From an uncultured Bacteroides sp. (GTDB lineage Bacteria > Bacteroidota > Bacteroidia > Chitinophagales > Chitinophagaceae): DNA of 34,088 bases. Position numbers and translations under genes: made by a program. Where the stretch lies: assembly GCA_902168085.1 (NCBI GenBank), contig CABHOP010000075.1:1-34088 (forward strand). Reading direction: 5' to 3'. The notes beneath the pieces were generated by a model that searched no databases, was not told where the DNA came from, and was given only the letters and a program-made list of their open reading frames with translations. This document shows positions 1 through 6,189 of the stretch, one piece after another; positions within the stretch are counted from its first letter, which is position 1, and each line of letters opens with the position of its first letter.

Positions 1-389
1 TCATTACCACGCTGCCCGATACATGGGGTATAGGTGAAAAATTCCTGATGCTGCCTATTAATAAATGGGATAAGGAATACCAGGAAGTGCACCTTGGCGG
101 ACTGACCTGCGATAGCCACGATTTCTATACCAGCGAAGAGCACATCAATGCCGTGTTCCTGCCCAAGATAGATAAAGATAAAGGTGCAGAGCCGCTATAC
201 ATAGGCTTCTTCCACACCGGTGCGTACCAAGACCAGTTGGCAGGATATGGCGGTATCAAACACTGCATGATACCATCGCCCAAGCACGTAGTGGTAGAGT
301 ATAACAAGAATGGCGAACTGGAAGACTGGCTCTACGCCAAAGAACAAAGCGCCCAAAGCATGCTGAAGCTGCTGGGGTATATTCGGTAG
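1..389 (+). CDS. speA: Arginine decarboxylase, C-terminal part (5' end outside window)
   Basis: The reading frame is open from base 3 and ends at TAG 387-389, so only the last 128 codons are present. The fragment carries GGLTCDSHDFY, matching the conserved Cys-Asp substrate-site region of alanine-racemase-fold PLP decarboxylases. It also carries EPLYIGFFHTGAYQ and GIKHCMIPSPKH, which I recognise from the arginine decarboxylases of Bacteroidota. The family converts arginine to agmatine for polyamine synthesis in the cytoplasm. The PLP-binding lysine lies upstream of the window, so activity cannot be checked. The first in-frame ATG at 48 is internal and is not a start. A terminator follows 31 bases after the stop. 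A related diaminopimelate or carboxynorspermidine decarboxylase is the main alternative, but the motif spacing favours the arginine enzyme. Confidence 0.75.
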   Translation, partial: ITTLPDTWGIGEKFLMLPINKWDKEYQEVHLGGLTCDSHDFYTSEEHINAVFLPKIDKDKGAEPLYIGFFHTGAYQDQLAGYGGIKHCMIPSPKHVVVEYNKNGELEDWLYAKEQSAQSMLKLLGYIR

Positions 390-420
390 TGATTGGTTGA
401 TTAGTTTAAGATATAAAAAG

Positions 421-451
421 AGCCGTGGTTTGTGCCGCGGCTTTTGTGTTT
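421..451 (+). terminator. Intrinsic terminator of the arginine decarboxylase gene
   Basis: An 8-bp stem AGCCGTGG / CCGCGGCT (one G-T pair) closes a short loop at 421-442 and is followed by a T-rich run TTTGTGTTT. It lies 31 bases after the decarboxylase stop codon and before the accessory island begins. Confidence 0.7.
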
Positions 452-468
452 GGGGTAAGCACCCCTCG

Positions 469-577
469 CGTCATTGCGAGCGATAGCGTGGCAATCTCAC
501 GAAATGTGGGATAGTACAACGCGAGTAAACACTCATGCCTTGAGATTACCACGTCGCTATCGCTCCTCGTAATGACG
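469..577. repeat. Palindromic REP/MITE-like element, copy A (109 bp)
   Basis: The element starts CGTCATTGCGAGCGATAGCG and ends with the imperfect inverse, CGCTCCTCGTAATGACG. The two arms, about 35 bases each, flank an asymmetric centre of about 40 bases. It is near-identical, in the same orientation, to the element at 2028-2135: I see one substitution in the centre and a small change in the right arm. Related ends also flank the GIY-YIG gene at 5098. Repeats beginning CGTCATTGCGAG are dispersed in many bacterial genomes, including Bacteroidota. Confidence 0.85.
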
Positions 578-588
578 AGCTTGTACAG

Positions 589-627
589 CAGCGAAATACA
601 GATGCAGTGAGTGACACAAATCAAGCC
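589..627. repeat. 39-bp inverted repeat, left arm (around the primase segment)
   Basis: Bases 589-627 are the reverse complement of 1872-1910 with 37 of 39 positions matching. The arms enclose the primase-like gene and the small membrane-protein gene. The left arm begins 12 bases after REP copy A and ends 9 bases from the primase stop codon. Confidence 0.85.
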
Positions 628-636
628 GCATAGATA

Positions 637-1533
637 TTACGCAGCCAGCCAATAATCTGCCATATCACAGCCATCACAACCATGCATCAGTTGCTCTATA
701 CTGGTATCTACCGTACAATTGGGCAGGGTAGCGGCAATGGCGCTCCAGCGGGCTATAGCACCTGCATCGGGGAAGAGGGTGATGGGTCGGTTGCCGATGT
801 GTTTACATTTTTCTGTTGTAAGATTGCTAAGGCTGCCTGCGGCCAGCCACAGGTATTGCGGCATGTGTATGCTACCCAGTATGGCCGTCTTCTCGCTCTC
901 GGCAATGGCTATGGGCAGGGTATTGCCCGGCAACAGGTGCTCGCCAAACAGGCATTGTTTCAACCGGTAATCATCACCACCCATTATGCTGTGCATCCAG
1001 TGGATATGACTGTGCGGCTGCCTGAAACGCTTGCCCGTAGCGGGATTGTACAACATCACCTTTCCCGTACGCACCACACCCAGCGCATCTATTTGCCAAA
1101 AGACCGTACCGCCATCCCAGTAATGATGCGTGCCGATGCAGTAGCGCTGCACCACCGCATCTACCACCGCCTGCGGGTAACGGGTATGGAGAAAACGCAC
1201 AAAATGATTATCGCCATAGCAACACATGGTTTCCTGCACGGTGCTGAAGGGTATGGTGGAATTCGTAATCGGGGACTGGTGTTTCTTCTTTTTAGGATTT
1301 AGAAATTCGGATTTAGTATTTATTTCCAGATTCGGATTTTCAGCAAAGTACTGCTTGGGTTTGTAGTGATACCCACAAGCTACCTCGCGATTGCAACGGC
1401 CTACATGTGGGGCCAGGTGCGCGCCCGTAGCGGCATCTATATAGCGTACAAACATCTGCTTCTGCCCGCATTGGGGACAAACATAACGCGTGCCGGTGCC
1501 CTTATAAGGCTCCAGTGTGAATGGGTGTTTCAT
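637..1533 (-). CDS. Zinc-finger/TOPRIM primase-like protein of mobile elements (DUF6371-type)
   Basis: This is a 298-residue protein. Near the N-terminus a zinc-binding module is visible: C19-x2-C22 followed by C47-x5-C53. Residues 60-90 form a low-complexity linker. A TOPRIM-like region follows, with AESEKTA (E212) and LFPDAG (D256), the acidic residues expected for metal binding. This layout matches the primase-like proteins in Bacteroidota mobile elements annotated with DUF6371; the exact family name is from memory. The frame is open back to 1656, but ATG at 1531-1533 gives the natural start, directly before the zinc module. It probably belonged with the ATPase at 3503-4588, also minus strand, from which it is now separated by the TIR cassette. 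Part of the linker is encoded by a dispersed repeat (1288-1307). Confidence 0.7.
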   Translation of the reverse strand: MKHPFTLEPYKGTGTRYVCPQCGQKQMFVRYIDAATGAHLAPHVGRCNREVACGYHYKPKQYFAENPNLEINTKSEFLNPKKKKHQSPITNSTIPFSTVQETMCCYGDNHFVRFLHTRYPQAVVDAVVQRYCIGTHHYWDGGTVFWQIDALGVVRTGKVMLYNPATGKRFRQPHSHIHWMHSIMGGDDYRLKQCLFGEHLLPGNTLPIAIAESEKTAILGSIHMPQYLWLAAGSLSNLTTEKCKHIGNRPITLFPDAGAIARWSAIAATLPNCTVDTSIEQLMHGCDGCDMADYWLAA

Positions 1534-1580
1534 GGTGGATTTGATTTTAGAGTTTGGTTTTGAGTAATTATATTTAAACG

Positions 1581-1823
1581 GTGAAGGAAGTACTGAAACA
1601 GATAACCCCTTTAAGATTTCTCGCAGGTACTGTGTTTGCATATGCCAGTATAGCATCGCGGTCTAAAATGGACTTTGGTGTATTTCTCTCTTGCATGGTG
1701 TATGTAATTGTTTTCATTGGTTGCGATTTCTTATTGTATTACGTGAGTAACAAATGGCTGTACTGGATATTGCAGATAGTGCTATCGGCTGGTATATGCT
1801 GGTGGTTTATAGCTATCCGGTGA
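1581..1823 (+). CDS. Small three-helix membrane protein, unknown function
   Basis: An 80-residue frame starts with GTG at 1581; there is no in-frame ATG nearby. Three hydrophobic segments are clear: residues about 10-27, 34-54 and 58-78. I do not recognise a family. It is divergent from the primase gene, whose start is 47 bases away, and lies inside the same 39-bp inverted repeats, so it travels with that segment. Its hydrophobic pattern argues for a real gene. The GTG start and absence of a clear promoter leave doubt. Confidence 0.45.
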   Translation: MKEVLKQITPLRFLAGTVFAYASIASRSKMDFGVFLSCMVYVIVFIGCDFLLYYVSNKWLYWILQIVLSAGICWWFIAIR

Positions 1824-1871
1824 TGGTGTTTTATAGATAGGTTTTTGTTATGAACAAATGTACAACTATTT

Positions 1872-1910
1872 GGCTTGAATTGTGTCACTCACTGCATCTG
1901 TATTTCGCTA
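1872..1910. repeat. 39-bp inverted repeat, right arm
   Basis: This is the partner of 589-627 (37/39 matching when reverse complemented, with mismatches at one internal position and the last base). It lies 48 bases after the stop of the small membrane-protein gene. Confidence 0.85.
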
Positions 1911-1934
1911 CTGGGCTTTTCTGCCACGAGTGTT

Positions 1935-2009
1935 CCTCCCCCTGCACCCCCTCTATGAGGGGGATAGTGCGTAACGTGTCCTCCTCTGCGGAGGAGGGTA
2001 GGGAGGAGG
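1935..2009. repeat. G+C-rich double-hairpin repeat
   Basis: Two perfect 7-bp hairpins sit side by side: CCCCCTC-TAT-GAGGGGG at 1947-1963 and CCTCCTC-TGCG-GAGGAGG at 1980-1997. The outer bases (CCTCCCCCTGC at the left, GTAGGGAGGAGG at the right) are also roughly complementary, so the whole unit could fold as a branched structure. It fills part of the gene-free stretch 1824-2193, which otherwise holds only repeats. Confidence 0.65.
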
Positions 2010-2027
2010 CTACATAACACCTATTCG

Positions 2028-2135
2028 CGTCATTGCGAGCGATAGCGTGGCAATCTCACGAAATGTGGGGTAGTACAACGCGAGTAAACACTCATGCCTT
2101 GAGATTACCACGTCGCTGCGCTCCTCGTAATGACG
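2028..2135. repeat. Palindromic REP/MITE-like element, copy B (108 bp)
   Basis: This is a direct repeat of 469-577, including the asymmetric centre, so it is a second copy of the same unit rather than a chance palindrome. Differences are one A-to-G change in the centre and a change with a one-base loss in the right arm. Its last five bases (TGACG) are shared with the start of the 61-bp inverted repeat that flanks the TIR gene. Confidence 0.85.
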
Positions 2136-2191
2136 TTCCGAAAATTCCAGCATTCCATTTGTTCCACTATGGAATGAGTGGAATATGTGGA
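2131..2191. repeat. 61-bp inverted repeat, left arm (TIR cassette)
   Basis: Bases 2131-2191 pair with 3445-3505: 55 of 61 positions match after reverse complementing. The core is built from TTCCA/TGGAA units and contains the palindrome-like TTCCACTATGGAA. The TIR gene's stop codon lies three bases inside this arm. Confidence 0.9.
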
Positions 2192-2193
2192 AT

Positions 2194-3414
2194 TTATACT
2201 CTTAAGTCTTTTACAAGTTTTGATACCTTCTCGTCAAATTCAGGGTTATTTTCGTAATTGCTTTTGAATGCAGAGAAATCTACTGAGTTAAAGTCCTTTA
2301 TCTCCTCGATATTCTTCCAGTATTCATCTCTGTTCTCTTTGGGTCGTATATCGTCTTTCTCAAGTTTAAAAAGGTAGTCATCTATATGTATAGGAAAGTA
2401 AACATCTTTCCATTCTTTATCCTGAATATTCCTCGCTTCTGACAATTCAAAATGACATGCCTGGGATTTTAATGAGTTTTCCGAAGCAATAAACAATACT
2501 CTATCATGTTTATGAATATATTCTTTCATGATTTTCTTAAGACGTTTACCGCCAGGAGCATCATTTTCCCAAAGAAAAGTACTTAATCCCCGTTGCCTTA
2601 TTTTTTCATTAAGACTTTTAGCGAAAAAGTTGTCATTGAAACTATAGGAAATAAAAACACTTTGGAATTTTAATTCTGTCGTCAATTCTTTGACATATTC
2701 CTTAGCATCTGAATTAGTTATACCAAATAGATTTAAAGATTCTTGATTTAAGGAGCTATGTAGTATAGTTTGTAAATCAATCTTATTTATAACACCGTGT
2801 TCGATTTGACAACCATTGCGAAATGTATATTCATTCAAAGTGCACCCAATAAATGAATTATCAATAAATAAAGTGTCTGAAAATGAGCATAGATTAAGAG
2901 AGGAGTTACTAAATTGACATGCTGTTAGTCTACACTTGCTGAATGTCAATGCGGGAGGATATAAAAATAGAAATGCTGAAAAACTACATTCAAGCAGTTC
3001 TGAATTTTCAAAATTTAAATTGAAGAATGTACAACCTACAAAGTCGATTTGTTGTAGCTGAATACAATTGTTAAATCGTGTATTTGACATTGTAGTGTCA
3101 AAAAGACCTAATTGCGTTATATAGCAACTTGAGAATTCACAATTGTCAAATTGACATAATCTAAACTTTCCGAAAGATATTATAGCAGAAAATTTGCAGT
3201 TTTTAAAGGTGCAATGAGTGAAGCTTACATTCGTTATATGCTCTTTAAACTCACAATCATAAAATTCAACGTTAAATATGCTATGATTAATAATGAAAGT
3301 ATCAATCTCAATATCTTTTACTATCACGTATCCAGGGCTATCGAAATTTATGCGGTGTGTATTTTCTGGTGCTATTTTAACGAGGCTTAGAAACTTTTCT
3401 GTAAAGTCTTGCAT
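2194..3414 (-). CDS. Pentapeptide-like repeat protein with C-terminal TIR domain (putative defence effector)
   Basis: This is a 406-residue protein. Residues about 45-205 hold repeated F-x-x-C-x-F units (DCEF, HCTF, NCKF, LCQF, NCEF, GCTF), resembling a right-handed beta-helix of pentapeptide type but unusually rich in cysteine. Residues about 250-345 form a TIR domain: SVFISYSFND at 252-261, then CHFE with E323, the position of the catalytic glutamate in NAD-cleaving TIR domains. No signal peptide or membrane segment is seen, so it is predicted cytoplasmic. Bacterial TIR proteins often deplete NAD or make signalling nucleotides during phage defence; that role is inferred here. The gene is much richer in A+T than its neighbours (17 G/C in bases 2701-2760, against 37 in 3841-3900) and lies between 61-bp inverted repeats, which suggests transfer as a unit. 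ATG start at 3412-3414. Confidence 0.85.
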   Translation of the reverse strand: MQDFTEKFLSLVKIAPENTHRINFDSPGYVIVKDIEIDTFIINHSIFNVEFYDCEFKEHITNVSFTHCTFKNCKFSAIISFGKFRLCQFDNCEFSSCYITQLGLFDTTMSNTRFNNCIQLQQIDFVGCTFFNLNFENSELLECSFSAFLFLYPPALTFSKCRLTACQFSNSSLNLCSFSDTLFIDNSFIGCTLNEYTFRNGCQIEHGVINKIDLQTILHSSLNQESLNLFGITNSDAKEYVKELTTELKFQSVFISYSFNDNFFAKSLNEKIRQRGLSTFLWENDAPGGKRLKKIMKEYIHKHDRVLFIASENSLKSQACHFELSEARNIQDKEWKDVYFPIHIDDYLFKLEKDDIRPKENRDEYWKNIEEIKDFNSVDFSAFKSNYENNPEFDEKVSKLVKDLRV

Positions 3415-3444
3415 AAAATTAGATGTTTTCTAAAGTTAAATTAA

Positions 3445-3505
3445 TCCATTCATTCCACTCATTCCATAGTGGAACAAGTGGAATGGTGGAATTTTTGGAA
3501 CGTCA
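3445..3505. repeat. 61-bp inverted repeat, right arm (TIR cassette)
   Basis: This is the partner of 2131-2191. Its outermost bases, CGTCA at 3501-3505, include the TGA stop codon (minus strand) of the ATPase gene, so the repeat supplies the end of that gene. Confidence 0.9.
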
Positions 3506-4588
3506 GGAATTAATATAACGGTTAACGGTAGCCGCACCTATACCCAGCATTTCAGCTATTTCTTTTTGGGTGTAGCCTTCATCATTATATAAGTCTTTCG
3601 CCCTTTGTACTAAGAACTCACGTTCTCCTTCCTCAGCCGTTTTCAAATGCTCCCTTTCACTACTCACCCCCGCGGTAGAGAACTGCAAGAAGTTGTGCGG
3701 CTTTTCTATGCGGCAGAGGAGCACGTTTTCGGTGTCGTACTTTATCTCGGTGGCGCGTGCCTTTATCTGCTTCAGGTAGCGGATGCTTTTATCGCCCTGG
3801 CTTTCGCCTATGCAAAAACTACTATCGCAAAAGTTGATGAGCATCTTGCTGCCTTGCAGGTCGTTACGGGTCATGGGTTTGCACAGGTCGCGCTTGGGGG
3901 TGTGGGCAAGGGCGAGGATGCTGAGGCCATAGCGGGCTTTCAGTGCCTTTAGCTGCTTCATCAGGGGCAGTGCATCTTTGGCGCGTTCCGTTTCGTTCTT
4001 CAGGTAGGTCAGGTTGTCTATCACCAGCACCTTGGCACCCGTTTCCTGTATCGTCTTTTCCAGCGAGAAGTGCAGGTATTCCTCAAAGTCGTCAAAGTGG
4101 TCGGGCACTTCGGTTTCAGGGTTTATCTCCGCACGGTAGAAGTGTTTGTCAAAATGATAATGATGCGTATAATTGATACTATACCTTGCTTCAAATTGCT
4201 TGTCGAACAACTCGAAATCGAAGTACACTACCGGCTGTGCCTGTGCTTCCAGTTTAAAGCCCGGTATGGCTTTGCCCGTACTGATACTATCGGCTATCTG
4301 CACCGCCAGTATACTTTTACCCACGTTGGTATCTGCAAACAGTATGCACAGTTCCCCCTCGTGCCAATACTCGCTGAAAAGCATGGTAGGTATGGGTCGC
4401 TTGCTGGCTTGTTCCAGCCATTCATTACCCTGCATTACTATAAATAAGCCCTTGTGATAACTGGCACGCTTGGCCAGTTCATCTACCCGTGCGTGGAGTG
4501 CAGCAAGGTCTATCTGCGGGTTATCATATATCGTAGGCAGCTTCTGTGGCTGCTCTTGGTTAGGTTTATCGTTACTATTATCAAACAT
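3503..4588 (-). CDS. RecA/RepA-like AAA ATPase with C-terminal HTH, mobile-element replication type
   Basis: This is a 361-residue protein. It has a Walker A-like ADTNVGKS at residues 85-92 (K91) and a Walker B-like VLVIDNLTYL at 187-196 (D191). A histidine motif LALAHTPKR at 226-233 is typical of hexameric RepA/RecA-fold ATPases. Residues 338-359 (YTQKEIAEMLGIGAATVNRY) form a helix-turn-helix. Such proteins accompany primase-like genes in integrated elements and phages, where they act as helicase or initiator factors; the exact role here is inferred. ATG start at 4586-4588. The stop codon lies inside the right inverted repeat of the TIR cassette, so the last residues may be a product of that insertion. 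The primase gene downstream on the same strand is its likely partner. Confidence 0.8.
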   Translation of the reverse strand: MFDNSNDKPNQEQPQKLPTIYDNPQIDLAALHARVDELAKRASYHKGLFIVMQGNEWLEQASKRPIPTMLFSEYWHEGELCILFADTNVGKSILAVQIADSISTGKAIPGFKLEAQAQPVVYFDFELFDKQFEARYSINYTHHYHFDKHFYRAEINPETEVPDHFDDFEEYLHFSLEKTIQETGAKVLVIDNLTYLKNETERAKDALPLMKQLKALKARYGLSILALAHTPKRDLCKPMTRNDLQGSKMLINFCDSSFCIGESQGDKSIRYLKQIKARATEIKYDTENVLLCRIEKPHNFLQFSTAGVSSEREHLKTAEEGEREFLVQRAKDLYNDEGYTQKEIAEMLGIGAATVNRYINS

Positions 4589-4682
4589 AAAATGGTGATT
4601 TTGTTGGGAACAGGATATGCGTTTTTTTTATCCCTCCCAATGGTTACTTGAAAAGGTTTAAACAATAAATGAAAGTAAAATT

Positions 4683-4842
4683 GCAACGTAACTGTTGCCT
4701 GTAAAACACTTTGGGTAAGGGCGTGTAGACCTTGCGACGTATATTGGGTAGGGTCGTCACCCGTTCGTGCTGTTACAAGTCAGCACCGTACTTTCAACAC
4801 TGGCTGTTTTTAGGATAATGGTGGGTTCGTGTCCTGCCCACC
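4683..4842. other. Hairpin-rich non-coding tract (candidate structured RNA or replication/transfer origin)
   Basis: The gene-free stretch 4589-5097 contains a run of short stems: GCAAC/GTTGC (4683-4698), GGGT/ACCC (4746-4762), GTGCTG/CAGCAC (4767-4786) and GGTGGG/CCCACC (4820-4842). AT-rich sequence lies on both sides, including a poly-A/T stretch at about 4886-4912. I recognise no known RNA family. The position just upstream of the minus-strand ATPase gene is compatible with a 5' leader on that strand, an independent small RNA, or an origin used by the element. Strand is undetermined. Confidence 0.4.
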
Positions 4843-4947
4843 GCCGTAAATTTACATAGCAATATTACGTGTATTTTAATAATAACAAAAAAATATTTTT
4901 TTAGCTTACTCTTAGCGTCATTGCATGGAGCTCACTTCCCCCTTCCC

Positions 4948-5069
4948 CGTCATTACGAGGAGCGTTAGCGACGTGGTAATCTCACGACATAAGTGTTACG
5001 TTACTCCGTGTTATCGTGAGATAGCCACAGTACATATTTGCCTTCGCAAATACTTCCTTCGCTATGACG
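4948..5069. repeat. Palindromic REP/MITE-like element, copy C (left of GIY-YIG gene)
   Basis: The first 39 bases (4948-4986) belong to the same family as 469-577 and match the reverse complement of 5411-5449 with one mismatch. The second half is degenerate: it contains CGTGAGATAGCCAC and ends with CGCTATGACG at 5069. Confidence 0.75.
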
Positions 5070-5097
5070 GTGTGGTGGTTGTGCTTATCTTTAGCCC

Positions 5098-5394
5098 ATG
5101 CAAAGAGGCGGTATGCTGTATATTATGTGTTCTCCCAACAGGGCTACTTTGTATATTGGTGTTACTTCAAATCTTTACAATCGCGTATCAGCACATCGAA
5201 ACAGGGTTGACCCCAATTGTTTTACAGCAAAGTATAATTGCAGTATGCTGGTGTATTATACCGGCTTCGACCGTATAGAAGAAGCCATAGCTGCTGAAAA
5301 GAAATTGAAGGACCGTGCACGTAAGCATAAAGAAAAATTGATAGATGCTTTTAATCCTGTGTGGCGCGACCTGTGGGATGATATACAGCCATAA
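5098..5394 (+). CDS. Small single-domain GIY-YIG nuclease
   Basis: This is a 98-residue protein made of a GIY-YIG domain and little else. The two short strands are MLYIMCS and TLYIGVT, followed by the conserved arginine in NLYNRVSAHR. The metal-binding glutamate is expected in the helix around EEAIAAEKKLK. The family cuts or nicks DNA; stand-alone proteins of this size (UPF0213/YhbQ-like) mostly have no known role. The first ATG at 5098 is used, though the ATG five codons later would also leave the domain intact. The gene is bracketed by inverted 39-bp ends of the REP-like repeat family (4948-4986 and 5411-5449), which suggests the nuclease and repeat form one unit. Confidence 0.85.
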   Translation: MQRGGMLYIMCSPNRATLYIGVTSNLYNRVSAHRNRVDPNCFTAKYNCSMLVYYTGFDRIEEAIAAEKKLKDRARKHKEKLIDAFNPVWRDLWDDIQP

Positions 5395-5410
5395 CGCTTA
5401 CCCATGTTTT

Positions 5411-5449
5411 CGTGAGATTACCACGTCGCTAACGCTCCTCGCAATGACG
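5411..5449. repeat. REP-like half element (right of GIY-YIG gene)
   Basis: This 39-bp sequence begins CGTGAGATTACCACGTCGCT and ends GCAATGACG. It is the reverse complement of 4948-4986 with one mismatch. Another partial GCAATGACG follows at about 5461-5470. Confidence 0.85.
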
Positions 5450-5489
5450 CGAGTGGGGGGCGCAATGACGATAGTAGGGGTATCACAAC

Positions 5490-5516
5490 AAAAAAATGCC
5501 CGCATGTAGCAGGCAT
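5490..5516 (-). terminator. Intrinsic terminator of the AHSA1-like gene
   Basis: Read on the minus strand, the stem ATGCCTGC / GCGGGCAT (one G-T pair) with a short TACAT loop is followed by a run of seven T. It lies about 30 bases downstream of the AHSA1-like stop codon. Confidence 0.8.
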
Positions 5517-5546
5517 CTTGTGTGGTTTGCATAGTGTTAGGTGTGG

Positions 5547-5990
5547 TTAGTTTCTTTCCGCTACTTCTTTCAGTTTGGCAAGGGCTTTAGGCCACATGCC
5601 TTTCATCATATCAACATAATCATCTGCCATATCGGTATCGATGGTCAGGTGGGTTTTGCCATCTACATCTTTCAGGGTGTAGTTTTCCATAGCGCCTTTC
5701 CATGCTTTCACCTTATCGCTGGTGGTATCTTCCACACCATCCCTCATTTCGCCCAGGTGTTCTATCGACATGTATTCATTCGGCACATTATCGGCAATGC
5801 GCGATACCATGCCGCCTTTCCCTTCACCATCCAGAAATAGTACTTTACTGCCCTTTGCCCAGTCGGTACGGGCATGCGAGCCGGGTGAAAATGCGCTGGT
5901 CCATTCGCGGTAGTTGGCATCATCCCAAAGTGCGCTCCATACTTTTTCGCGTGGTGCATTGATGGTTGTTTCAAATTGTAGCCTTTGCAT
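5547..5990 (-). CDS. SRPBCC / AHSA1-family ligand-binding protein
   Basis: This is a 147-residue cytoplasmic protein of the START-like SRPBCC fold. The N-terminus FETTINAPREKVWSALWD is the usual first strand and helix of AHSA1-type proteins. The C-terminal helix (MMKGMWPKALAKLKEVAE) also fits, and the full length matches a single domain. The family binds hydrophobic ligands or acts as a stress-linked co-factor; no substrate can be deduced. ATG start at 5988-5990. It is a single gene with its own terminator. The next gene upstream on the same strand (6190-7116) ends 199 bases away, so co-transcription is possible but not evident. Confidence 0.8.
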   Translation of the reverse strand: MQRLQFETTINAPREKVWSALWDDANYREWTSAFSPGSHARTDWAKGSKVLFLDGEGKGGMVSRIADNVPNEYMSIEHLGEMRDGVEDTTSDKVKAWKGAMENYTLKDVDGKTHLTIDTDMADDYVDMMKGMWPKALAKLKEVAERN

Positions 5991-6117
5991 AATTGGTGTT
6001 TTTAGTGTTTATGTAATTGGTTTCCCTTCGTTGTATGTACGATACAAAGATGCAGCGGATAACCGACACCAATAGTGTGCCATCGCGACTAATTGAAGGG
6101 GGAATTGCGACTTGTTG

Positions 6118-6149
6118 GGAATTAGGAATTAGGGATTAGGAATTAGGGG
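6118..6149. repeat. Short tandem repeat, four 7-bp units
   Basis: Units GGAATTA, GGAATTA, GGGATTA and GGAATTA occupy 6118-6145, followed by GGGG. It lies in the 199-base gap between the AHSA1-like and DarA-like genes. Just beyond it, 6165-6184 is identical over 20 bases to 1288-1307 in the primase gene. Confidence 0.8.
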
Positions 6150-6189
6150 TGTTATAAGAAAAGCCTTTTTAGGATTTAGAAATTAGTAT

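Noticed and set aside
682-1302. Plus-strand frame of 206 codons across the primase-like gene
   Set aside because: It overlaps the minus-strand gene that shows a zinc finger and TOPRIM motifs; the plus-strand product has no recognisable feature.
469-2135. CRISPR array suggested by repeated units in the island
   Set aside because: There are only two full copies, over 1.4 kb apart, each an internally palindromic 109-bp unit; no regular spacers or cas genes.
4820-4842. tRNA T-arm-like sequence (GGGTTCG within a hairpin)
   Set aside because: The stem pairing does not fit a 5-bp T stem with a 7-base loop, and no acceptor, D or anticodon arms are found around it.
4925-5278. Plus-strand frame of 117 codons overlapping the GIY-YIG gene
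   Set aside because: It reads through the REP element and the GIY-YIG gene in another frame; the GIY-YIG frame has clear family motifs.
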